DNA of 11,329 nt, taken from NCBI GenBank assembly GCA_015228895.1, contig JADGCR010000058.1, positions 1 to 11,329 on the forward strand, given 5' to 3'. How positions within the stretch are numbered: position 1 is the stretch's first letter; every line of letters begins with the position of its first letter. A program made the translations under genes and the position numbers. The notes under the pieces were generated by a model. That model was not told the DNA's origin. It saw only the letters and a program-made list of their open reading frames with translations, and searched no databases. Origin of the DNA: Magnetococcales bacterium (GTDB lineage Bacteria; Pseudomonadota; Magnetococcia; Magnetococcales; Magnetaquicoccaceae). This document shows positions 1 through 6,339 of the stretch, one piece after another.

Positions 1-3000
1 ACTGCCGGTGCAGATTGCCATAGACCATCCGCTGCACCACCACCGCCGTGCCCCAGTCGTCGGAGATGTTCATGATCCGGCGGTACTCTTTGGCTTTGGG
101 CAGGTTCCAGGAGTCCATCACCTGGTTGATGGCCGCCAACAACTGCTCCCAGGGATCCTCCGGGATGCGGATCCCGAGACGCTGGGCCGCGTGATGATAC
201 TCCATCGCCAGATCGGCCATCTGTTCTGCCGAGAACTCCTGTTTCTTCTTGACCCCGAAGCGGCTCTTGGTGCGGCGCATCAGCTCGGTGAAGATCCCCC
301 GGTTGACATCGAAGGTCATGCTCCAGGATTGCACGAAGCGGCGGTAGTTGTCCCAGGCGAAAAAGGGATTCCCCGACCACTCCGCCAGTCCACGGACGAT
401 GGCCTCGTTGATGCCCACGTTGTGGATGGTCTGCATCATGCCCGGCATGGAGATCAACGCCCCGCTGCGCACCGACAGCAGCAACGGAGCGTGTTCCGAG
501 CCGAAGCGCAGGCCGGTCTCCTCCTCGATGGCCGCCACCCGCTCCCGCAACCGCTGCATGAAATCCTGGTTGGCCAGGGGATAGGCGTGCACCACCTCCC
601 GGCAGCGGAAGAATTCCGTGGTGGTGATCACCCCGGCGGGCACCGGCAGTCCCATGGCCGCCAGTTCCGTCAGGTTGAATCCCTTGTTGCCCAGGTGGAT
701 CAGATCCCGGACACGGGGGTCGGACGCATGAATCGGACAGAAGAGTTTCGCCGGGTCGTAGGTCATCAATTTATCCATCAGCTCCGGGGGGAGGTTGCCC
801 TCCTGCCGGGAGAGGATGCGCAGAATGCGGGAAATGAAACGGTCGAAGGCTTGCAACCCGAAGGTCTCGGCGATCAGGTCCCGCATGAAGGACTCGCTGA
901 TGCGCTCCAGGGTGGCGGCCCCGTCGTGATCCTTCAGGGCGGCGTATTTGCGCACCATGGCGTGTTCGGAGATCATGGGCACGATCACCGCCAGGTTCTC
1001 CCGGTGGTGGATCACGTAATAGGTGTGGATGATCTCCTTGACCCCCTCGGAGAAGTTGCGAAAAATATCCAGATACTGACGGAAGGAGAACTGGTTGAGT
1101 TCCAGAAAGCGGGTCAGGACCGCGCGCAGGTTCTCCATGCGTCGGGAGGAGACCCCGTCCAGCTCCAGGGCGCGGAGATAGAATTTCAGGTACTTGTCGA
1201 TCCGGAAGAAGGCCGCGCGGGTGATGAAACCCTCCGGAATCCGCTCCACCAGACGCTCCAGATGGACGTTGGCCAGATCCTCCAGCCGGAAGACCAGGGA
1301 GAGGGCGTCGAACTTCCGTTCCTGGTAGCGGCCATAGACCGAGGGGATGTCCACCGCGATGTGGCGCTTTTGATAGATCTCCTCCATGGCCGGAAAGGTC
1401 TCCTTGCACATGACGATCTTCATCAGGGACTCCATGGCGTCCAGCAGGGCGTGCAACCGGAGGTCGTCCGGGGCGTCGTGCAGTTCCAGGACCTCCGCCA
1501 GGCGGGTCATGCCGTCGATCCCTTCCTCCGCCGCCTTGTTGATCATGGCCAACACCCCGTGACGGCTGGGGTGGTATTTGTGGTCCAGCAGACGATAGAG
1601 GCGCACCAGCAGATAAACCCGTTGCCGCTCGCTGGCAGGGGCGGTGTCCACCTCCATGATCAGGGTGCGAATCCCCTCCAGGGGGCGGGTGAGCAGTGCC
1701 GCCGGATCCTCGACGCCCAGTGTCTGGAACAGGTGGCTGGTCACCCGATGGACCCCGTCGAACCAGGGATTCCGGGATTGCAGGGCGTCGAACGTGGTTT
1801 CGGAAACCAGCCCGGCGAGTCCGCTTTTCTCCCCGCTGCGCCAGAACTGGAGGATCTCCCGCACCAGATCCACCATGAGATTGGTGCTCTCCACATGGCA
1901 GGCCTTGCGCAGAAAATGGATCAGACGGTCCTGCCGCTTGGAGATCTCGTCCAGTTCGGTGGAGACATCCCTCAGCTCCCCTTCCGCGCCGATTTCGTTG
2001 TAGTAGACCGGCAGCAGCCGGGCGAACTGCTTGACCAGATTGAACACCGGGGCCACATCCCCGTTCAACAGACGGGTCACCTCCTTCTGGAACAGGTCCG
2101 TGTCCCGGATCAGGGTGCCGGAGAGCTTGAGGTTGATGATCAGGGCGGAGAGCAGGGTCGAACACCACTTGGGATTGAGATTGATCAGGTTGAGCCAGAT
2201 GCGGATGTTGGTCAGATGGGCCGGGTTGCAGATGGGTTGCCATTCGTGGCTCACCCCCGTGACCGTGCGGTATTGAAAGCCGAAACGCACCGCCTGCTCC
2301 AGAAACGCCTCCACCAGCCGGCTGTTGTCCCGCTTGAACACCTCCACCCCCAAAGCCTCGATGCATTGCAGGGCGGTGTGGGGATATTTGACCACGTTGG
2401 CCTTCAGGAACAGAAAGGTTTGCAAGAAGGAGTCCTGCAACTCCTCGAAACTTTGTTGCAGCTCCACCAGATGGGCCAGGGCGCGGTTGATCTCCCGCAG
2501 GCACTCCTCGTGGATCATGGAGAGTCCCTCGGTCTCCATGATGTGAAACAGAAAGCGCAGTTTGCGGCCTTCCACCAGTCGCTTGACGTCCGAGGTGATC
2601 TCCCCTGCGGGGAGCTGTCCCAGGGCGTCCGCCGCCTCCCGATAGCCCCGCACGATGTCCAGGTAGGAGGGCAACTCGGCGATGCGGGTCAAAAGGGCGA
2701 CGGACGGGGGTTCCCTGGCCAAAAGGACCAGGGTGTCCAGGGCGGTGTACAGGGCCTTGTGGGAGATGGCGTCGCACTCGTGATGCCCCAGCACGGTGTA
2801 CCACTCCGGATCGTTCTGATCCAGCCACAGTTGATAGGTGGCGCGCAGGGAGCGGATCGCCAAATGGCAGATGGGGCCGGGGTCGAGGAGAAAGGCGTGA
2901 CCTGGACGGGTGCTCTGTTGCAGCAGAATGGACACCGTCCGCTTGATGGGATGATGGCTTTGGGCCAACAGCAGCAGCCGCTCCCCGGACAGGTCGGCCA

Positions 3001-3454
3001 GCACCGCGAAGACCCGGTTCATGGCCGGGGCGAACTCCTGCATGCGGGCCGGGGCGAGCAGCGCGGTCTGCTTGTCCAGGTAGGCGGTGAGCCCCTCCAG
3101 CACCATGCGCATCAATGGGGGCTTGGTGACTTCGTTCAGGGCCTGGAGAAAAAGGTCGCAAAAGAGGGAAAAGCAATCCGGTCCACGGGGATGCAGGGTG
3201 TAGCGGGAGGCGTTCTTGAGAACAAATCCCCGCAATTCCGGCAGGATCAGCAGCCAGTTGCGAAAGGGGTGATGGAGTTCCAGCAGCAGCCGCTCCAGAT
3301 CCTTGAGGATGCCGGCGTAGCCCTGCACCACTTCCAGCAGCAGTTTCTGCCGGGGATCGATCTCCACCTGTTTCACGGCGGTCAGGGCCAGATTGGCCCG
3401 CAGGGCGTCGGATTCCGGTTGCCCCGGAGCTTTCGAGTCGCGTCGTTTCACCAT
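1..3454 (-). CDS. PEP/pyruvate-binding (PPDK N-terminal type) protein with giant N-terminal extension, partial
   Basis: The minus-strand frame is open from ATG 3454 to the left edge, giving 1151 residues with the C-terminus outside the window. Residues from about 922 match the ATP-grasp-like nucleotide-binding domain of pyruvate phosphate dikinase and PEP synthase: a GNKGFNLTEL loop with Lys924, then GLPVPAG, then SVRSG (Arg996) leading into SMPGMMQT, and near the edge SWNLPKAKEYRR and GTAVVVQRMVYGN. PPDK family enzymes interconvert ATP, pyruvate and PEP through a phosphohistidine domain, which would lie beyond the window if present. Residues 1-920 are mostly amphipathic helix, with no domain I recognise except a DIPSVYGRYQERKFDAL stretch that I recall from similar very long PPDK-like proteins. 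The start at 3454 has an AGGTGA ribosome site 7 nt upstream. An in-frame ATG at 3529 would add 25 residues but has no good ribosome site. Because PPDK normally starts at this domain, the long extension is odd. The exact reaction is uncertain. Confidence 0.88.
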   Translation of the reverse strand, partial: MVKRRDSKAPGQPESDALRANLALTAVKQVEIDPRQKLLLEVVQGYAGILKDLERLLLELHHPFRNWLLILPELRGFVLKNASRYTLHPRGPDCFSLFCDLFLQALNEVTKPPLMRMVLEGLTAYLDKQTALLAPARMQEFAPAMNRVFAVLADLSGERLLLLAQSHHPIKRTVSILLQQSTRPGHAFLLDPGPICHLAIRSLRATYQLWLDQNDPEWYTVLGHHECDAISHKALYTALDTLVLLAREPPSVALLTRIAELPSYLDIVRGYREAADALGQLPAGEITSDVKRLVEGRKLRFLFHIMETEGLSMIHEECLREINRALAHLVELQQSFEELQDSFLQTFLFLKANVVKYPHTALQCIEALGVEVFKRDNSRLVEAFLEQAVRFGFQYRTVTGVSHEWQPICNPAHLTNIRIWLNLINLNPKWCSTLLSALIINLKLSGTLIRDTDLFQKEVTRLLNGDVAPVFNLVKQFARLLPVYYNEIGAEGELRDVSTELDEISKRQDRLIHFLRKACHVESTNLMVDLVREILQFWRSGEKSGLAGLVSETTFDALQSRNPWFDGVHRVTSHLFQTLGVEDPAALLTRPLEGIRTLIMEVDTAPASERQRVYLLVRLYRLLDHKYHPSRHGVLAMINKAAEEGIDGMTRLAEVLELHDAPDDLRLHALLDAMESLMKIVMCKETFPAMEEIYQKRHIAVDIPSVYGRYQERKFDALSLVFRLEDLANVHLERLVERIPEGFITRAAFFRIDKYLKFYLRALELDGVSSRRMENLRAVLTRFLELNQFSFRQYLDIFRNFSEGVKEIIHTYYVIHHRENLAVIVPMISEHAMVRKYAALKDHDGAATLERISESFMRDLIAETFGLQAFDRFISRILRILSRQEGNLPPELMDKLMTYDPAKLFCPIHASDPRVRDLIHLGNKGFNLTELAAMGLPVPAGVITTTEFFRCREVVHAYPLANQDFMQRLRERVAAIEEETGLRFGSEHAPLLLSVRSGALISMPGMMQTIHNVGINEAIVRGLAEWSGNPFFAWDNYRRFVQSWSMTFDVNRGIFTELMRRTKSRFGVKKKQEFSAEQMADLAMEYHHAAQRLGIRIPEDPWEQLLAAINQVMDSWNLPKAKEYRRIMNISDDWGTAVVVQRMVYGNLHRQ

Positions 3455-3461
3455 GATCGGA

Positions 3462-3467
3462 TCACCT
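3462..3467 (-). promoter_or_regulatory. Ribosome binding site of the PPDK-like gene
   Basis: The minus strand reads AGGTGA here, 7 nt before ATG 3454. This is the main reason for preferring that start to the in-frame ATG at 3529, which is preceded only by GTGAGT with almost no spacing. Confidence 0.5.
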
Positions 3468-3587
3468 GGCAGCCTGCAAAAAAGATCGACAACGGGAAAT
3501 TCCTTTTCATCTGGTTGCTGAATTGTCATACTCACGAGTGGATGGCGGAAAAAAAAGGGTGCCGTCCCGTACCCCGGCCTCCACTGG

Positions 3588-3615
3588 CTTGAACTCGGGC
3601 GCTTTATTGTTCAAG
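3588..3615. repeat. Perfect 7-nt inverted repeat, operator-like
   Basis: CTTGAAC at 3588-3594 and GTTCAAG at 3609-3615 are exact reverse complements separated by 14 nt. The right arm overlaps the proposed minus-strand -10 box at 3614-3619, and the left arm lies just past the expected transcription start. That placement suits a repressor operator, but it could equally be a small RNA hairpin or chance. An 8-nt direct repeat AACTCGGG (3592-3599 and 3641-3648) lies in the same 217-nt intergenic region. Confidence 0.35.
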
Positions 3616-3642
3616 CATATTGGAATCTTCTCTCAATCACAA
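3614..3642 (-). promoter_or_regulatory. Candidate sigma-70-type promoter for the PPDK-like gene
   Basis: On the minus strand, TTGTGA (3642-3637) and TATGCT (3619-3614) are separated by 17 nt; each hexamer matches consensus at four of six positions. Transcription would start near 3607 and leave a leader of about 150 nt before ATG 3454. I found no equally good plus-strand promoter for the divergent operon at 3672. The rest of 3455-3671 holds no gene I can support. Confidence 0.35.
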
Positions 3643-3671
3643 CTCGGGTCCCGGTTTTCCGGAGCCAATTC

Positions 3672-4106
3672 ATGCCGCGAATTCGAATCAGTGAAACCGT
3701 GCCGTTCACCCCGGAGCAGATGTACGCGCTGGTGGTCGAAGTGGAAAGATATCCAGACTTTTTGCCCTGGTGTGCCAGCACGCGGGTCTGGGATCGCACT
3801 CCGACACAATTCATGGCCGAGATGACGGTTTCGTTCAAGGGTATCCGTGAGACTTTTCGCACTTTGGACATCATCGTTCCGGACCGACGCATCGAGATCA
3901 ACCTCAAGGATGGTCCGTTCAAGTATCTGGCCAGCATTTGGACTTTCGCCCCGGTGCCCAATGGAACGCAGGTGGATTTTTTCATCGATTTCACTTTTCA
4001 AAGCCGCATGAAGGAGATGATCATGGGGCCGGTATTTTCCGAGGCGTCCCGACGCATGTTGGCGGCTTTCAAGACCCGCGCCGCTGAAGTCTATCGCAAG
4101 AGTTGA
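3672..4106 (+). CDS. RatA/COQ10-type START-domain protein, first copy
   Basis: This 144-residue protein has the length and pattern of the RatA/COQ10 (polyketide cyclase-like START) family, single-domain proteins with a helix-grip fold. Family landmarks are PEQMYALVV at residues 14-22, RYPDFLPW at 26-33, EMTVSFKGIRETF at 50-62, GPFKYL at 81-86, FFIDFTF at 103-109 and GPVFSEASRRM at 119-129. Eukaryotic and bacterial COQ10 proteins bind ubiquinone and help respiration, while E. coli RatA is described as a toxin that blocks ribosomal subunit joining; sequence alone does not separate these. There is a GGAG ribosome site 7 nt before the ATG. It is the first gene of a three-gene operon, 10 nt ahead of a paralogue. 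No signal peptide or membrane segment is visible, so it should be cytoplasmic. The usual RatA neighbours (smpB, rnfH) are absent. Confidence 0.85.
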   Translation: MPRIRISETVPFTPEQMYALVVEVERYPDFLPWCASTRVWDRTPTQFMAEMTVSFKGIRETFRTLDIIVPDRRIEINLKDGPFKYLASIWTFAPVPNGTQVDFFIDFTFQSRMKEMIMGPVFSEASRRMLAAFKTRAAEVYRKS

Positions 4107-4116
4107 GATTGTCATC

Positions 4117-4548
4117 ATGGCCCGTACCTCTACATCGACCACAGTTGCCTTCTCCCCGGAGCAGATGTACGCCCTGGTGGTGGACATGGATCGCTATCCG
4201 GAGTTCATTCCCTGGATCGTCAAATCCCGCAAGTACGACGAGGAGGCGGATCGGTTCATGTCCGAGATGACCTTTTCCTTCAAGGGATTGCGCGAGACGT
4301 TCATCACCCGGGATCAGATCGTTCCCAACGAGAAGATCACCATCACCCTGGTTTCCGGTCCCTTCAAGAATCTGGAGAGCGAGTGGCAGTTCTTTCCGGA
4401 GGGGGAGGGGACCCGGATCGAGTTTTTCATCCATTTTTCCTTCAAGAATCGTCTGTTGGATCTGACGCTGGGGCCGGTGTTCGGGGAGGCGTCCAAACGG
4501 ATGGTGGAAGCTTTTAAACAACGAGCGACGGAGATGTATCAAAAATGA
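4117..4548 (+). CDS. RatA/COQ10-type START-domain protein, second copy
   Basis: This 143-residue protein aligns without gaps to the preceding gene product, with about 78 identical positions of 143 (counted by eye), so the pair is a tandem duplication. Conserved blocks are PEQMYALVV at 14-22, RYPEFIPW at 26-33, EMTFSFKGLRETF at 50-62, GPFKNL at 81-86 and GPVFGEASKRM at 119-129. Differences concentrate at residues 34-46, 63-80 and 110-118, which could alter the ligand pocket or partner surface. It starts 10 nt after the first copy and its TGA overlaps the next start in an ATGA, so translation is probably coupled along the operon. The ribosome site is weak, which fits re-initiation from upstream. 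The quinone-binding versus ribosome-acting ambiguity is the same as for the first copy. Confidence 0.85.
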   Translation: MARTSTSTTVAFSPEQMYALVVDMDRYPEFIPWIVKSRKYDEEADRFMSEMTFSFKGLRETFITRDQIVPNEKITITLVSGPFKNLESEWQFFPEGEGTRIEFFIHFSFKNRLLDLTLGPVFGEASKRMVEAFKQRATEMYQK

Positions 4549-5525
4549 ACTTTTTCAAGAGTATCTGGTCTGGTTGGGTCTTGCTGGCGCTGGTCTTTCT
4601 GTTGAGCGCCCAGGCGCAGGCGGAGCCGGTTGCCAAGGTGGGGTCGTGGGCCCTCTCTCTGGAGGAGGTGGACCGGGCGTTGGCCGGAAAGATGTACGAG
4701 TTGCGGGAGAACAAGATCCGGGAGTTGATTCTGGAGCACATTCTCACCCTCAAGGGGACCGCGGAGAAGATTCCCCCGGAGCAGGTGGTGGAAAAGCTCA
4801 TGGGTCCGGTGCCGCAACCCACGGACGCGGAGGTGAAGGCGTTCATTCAGCAGAATCGGGAGCAGTTGCCCAACAATGGCGAGGGGATCGAGGGTCAGGT
4901 CAAGGAGTTGCTGTTCGACGAGGCCAAGAAGGCGGGGGAAGGCAAATTCCTGACCGGCCTGCTCAAGCAGTATGAGCCGGAGATTTTGTTGCAGGCTCCC
5001 CGTTTCACGGTGACCGGTCCCCAGGATCTCTCCAAGGGTGACGCCAAGGCCCCGGTCACCATCATCGAATTCTCCGATTTCGAGTGTCCTTATTGTCGTC
5101 GCGCCCAGGTGGTGTTGAAAAAGGTGCAGGAGGCTTATGGCGACAAGGTGCGGATGGTGTTCCGTCATTATCCCCTGCCGTTCCACGCCAAGGCCCCCAA
5201 GGCTTCGGAGGCGGCGCAATGCGCCCAGGATCTGGGCAAGTTCTGGCCCATGCACGACCTGCTGTTCGACGAAAAGACCAAGCTGGAAGTCCCGGATTTG
5301 AAAGTCCACGCCAAGACTCTTGGACTGGATCAGGAGAAGTTCGACAAGTGTCTGGACAGTGGCAAGCATGGGGATCGGGTGATGGCGGATCTGGCCGATG
5401 GCAAGAAGTTGGGCGTCACCGGCACTCCGACCTTTTTCATCAATGGTGTCCGCCTGGTAGGTGCACAGCCCTTCGAGAAGTTCAAGGCCGTCATCGATGA
5501 AGAACTGAAAGCGAACAAGCCGTAA
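4545..5525 (+). CDS. Exported DsbA-family thiol:disulfide oxidoreductase with SurA-like N-terminal region
   Basis: This is a 326-residue secreted protein. Residues 1-26 form a signal peptide, with a short basic start, a hydrophobic core at 11-21 and an AQA cleavage site before Glu27. Residues 27-145 are helical, and their opening (VAKVGSWALSLEEVD) resembles the N-terminal part of SurA/parvulin-type chaperones, with a later PTDAEVKAFIQQ stretch. Residues 155-322 are a DsbA-like thioredoxin domain: IEFSDFECPYC carries the CPYC active site (Cys181, Cys184), and GVTGTPTF carries the cis-proline (Pro295). A further cysteine pair (226 and 269) lies in the inserted helical region. In this family the CxxC pair makes, isomerises or reduces disulfides in periplasmic proteins. 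It overlaps the second RatA-like gene by 4 nt (ATGA). The N-terminal extension could mediate dimerisation or client binding, as in DsbC/DsbG-like proteins. Whether it acts as an oxidase or isomerase is not decided. Confidence 0.9.
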   Translation: MNFFKSIWSGWVLLALVFLLSAQAQAEPVAKVGSWALSLEEVDRALAGKMYELRENKIRELILEHILTLKGTAEKIPPEQVVEKLMGPVPQPTDAEVKAFIQQNREQLPNNGEGIEGQVKELLFDEAKKAGEGKFLTGLLKQYEPEILLQAPRFTVTGPQDLSKGDAKAPVTIIEFSDFECPYCRRAQVVLKKVQEAYGDKVRMVFRHYPLPFHAKAPKASEAAQCAQDLGKFWPMHDLLFDEKTKLEVPDLKVHAKTLGLDQEKFDKCLDSGKHGDRVMADLADGKKLGVTGTPTFFINGVRLVGAQPFEKFKAVIDEELKANKP

Positions 5526-5540
5526 AAAATAAAGAGGGGT

Positions 5541-5560
5541 CTGGGGGATTCATCCCCCAG
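5541..5560. terminator. Bidirectional hairpin terminator between dsbA-like gene and trmL
   Basis: A perfect 7-bp stem, CTGGGGG (5541-5547) and CCCCCAG (5554-5560), encloses a 6-nt loop. On the minus strand it is followed by a T-rich tract (CTTTATTTTTTA), making it a convincing intrinsic terminator for trmL. On the plus strand the tract is weak (GGCCTTTCAT), so termination of the ratA-dsbA operon may be partial. The trmL stop codon (5552-5550) falls at the loop. Confidence 0.7.
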
Positions 5561-6041
5561 GGCCTTTCATCCGCGGATAATCGTTCTGCCGTAAAGCCTC
5601 GTACAGAACCACAGCCACACTCTGCGCCAGATTCAGGGAGCGCGCCCGTGCCAGCATGGGAATGCGCAGCAGTGTGTTCGCATGCTCCTCCAGAATGGCC
5701 TGCGGCAGCCCACTCCCCTCCGCCCCGAACAGGAACCAGTCGCCCGTCTCATAAGCAAACGCCCCGTGGTGCCGACTCCCTTTGGTGGTGGCGACAAACA
5801 GCCGCCCATCACCTGGAAACGCCGCCTTGAACGCCCCCCAGTCGTCCCAGCGTCGCACCTCCCCCCACTCCCGGTAATCCATCCCCGCCCGTCGCACCCC
5901 CGCCGCATCCAGCCGGAATCCCAGGGGTCCGACAAGATGCAACACACACCCCGTCGCCGCGCAGGTGCGCAACACCGCCCCCGCGTTCTGGGGGATTTCG
6001 GGCTGGTAGAGGACGATGTTGAAGGTTGCAGAGGGGGTCAT
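5550..6041 (-). CDS. trmL: tRNA (cytidine/uridine(34)-2'-O)-methyltransferase, SPOUT family
   Basis: The 163-residue product is close to the usual TrmL length (about 157). It shows the SPOUT methyltransferase pattern: NIVLYQPEIPQNAGAVLR near the N-terminus (residues 8-25), TTKG at 85-88, the knot motif FGAEGSGLP at 105-113, RIPM at 126-129 and RSLNLAQSVAVVLYEALRQ at 134-152. TrmL uses S-adenosylmethionine to 2'-O-methylate the wobble nucleotide of tRNA-Leu isoacceptors in the cytoplasm, usually as a dimer. I chose ATG 6041 because the family's conserved sequence begins a few residues later. The frame extends upstream to a GTG at 6113, which would add 24 residues unlike the family. The ribosome site for 6041 is poor; GAAGAG lies about 12 nt upstream. 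The gene is convergent with the dsbA-like gene and divergent from the sensor kinase. Confidence 0.92.
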   Translation of the reverse strand: MTPSATFNIVLYQPEIPQNAGAVLRTCAATGCVLHLVGPLGFRLDAAGVRRAGMDYREWGEVRRWDDWGAFKAAFPGDGRLFVATTKGSRHHGAFAYETGDWFLFGAEGSGLPQAILEEHANTLLRIPMLARARSLNLAQSVAVVLYEALRQNDYPRMKGPGG

Positions 6042-6129
6042 CAAACGCCATGTGCTCTTCAAGGTCTGCGTGGTCGGCGGACAACCTCCAAAGCGCAGGA
6101 TCGCGCCACCCACCTTTTCGGATCATGGG

Positions 6130-6159
6130 ATAGTGCGGCTGGAGTGGCAGGCGGGTCAA
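6130..6159 (-). promoter_or_regulatory. Weak candidate promoter for trmL
   Basis: On the minus strand, TTGACC (6159-6154) is followed after 18 nt by CACTAT (6135-6130). The -35 is good and the -10 is weak. The leader to ATG 6041 would be about 80 nt. Confidence 0.28.
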
Positions 6160-6223
6160 GAGAAAAGTCGCGCGCCGTCAGATGTTGTGGTCGCAGTGCC
6201 GTGGATACATGAAAAAATATAAT

Positions 6224-6253
6224 TTGATGCATTGTTTAAAAAGTCGCTAATAT
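6224..6253 (+). promoter_or_regulatory. Candidate sigma-70-type promoter for the sensor kinase
   Basis: TTGATG (6224-6229) and TAATAT (6248-6253) are separated by 18 nt inside a locally AT-rich stretch (6210-6253) that stands out from the GC-rich surroundings. Transcription would start near 6260, leaving a leader of about 80 nt before the TTG start at 6340. The intergenic region 6042-6339 contains no gene I can support. Confidence 0.5.
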
Positions 6254-6268
6254 GCTGGGTATTCTCGT

Positions 6269-6294
6269 CCACCCCGGTTTTGCCGATGGGGTGG
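6269..6294 (+). other. Leader hairpin upstream of the sensor kinase
   Basis: CCACCCC (6269-6275) and GGGGTGG (6288-6294) form a perfect 7-bp stem. Inside it, GG/CC can pair around a TTTTG loop. It lies about 10 nt after the predicted transcription start. No T-run follows, so it is not an intrinsic terminator. It could stabilise the transcript or serve as a protein- or RNA-binding site. Confidence 0.4.
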
Positions 6295-6339
6295 TGATGC
6301 CAATCAACCATCCTCCTTTGAATCAACAAGAGCCAGAAA

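Noticed and set aside
771..3176. An 801-codon minus-strand frame overlapping the PPDK-like gene in another phase.
   Set aside because: Its Pro, Gly and Arg-rich composition is typical of a frame-shifted GC-rich gene, and the alternative minus frame is continuous across it with recognisable sequence.
8..3592. A 1194-codon plus-strand open frame opposite the PPDK-like gene.
   Set aside because: Its translation is rich in Gln, Gly and His and shows no domain. The minus-strand frame here carries clear PPDK motifs, and strong third-position GC bias keeps antisense frames open.
3672..4548. A toxin-antitoxin module based on the RatA resemblance.
   Set aside because: There is no antitoxin-like partner or RatB/RnfH gene, the two genes are paralogues of each other, and the family also includes COQ10 quinone-binding proteins. 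The toxin label is not supported here.
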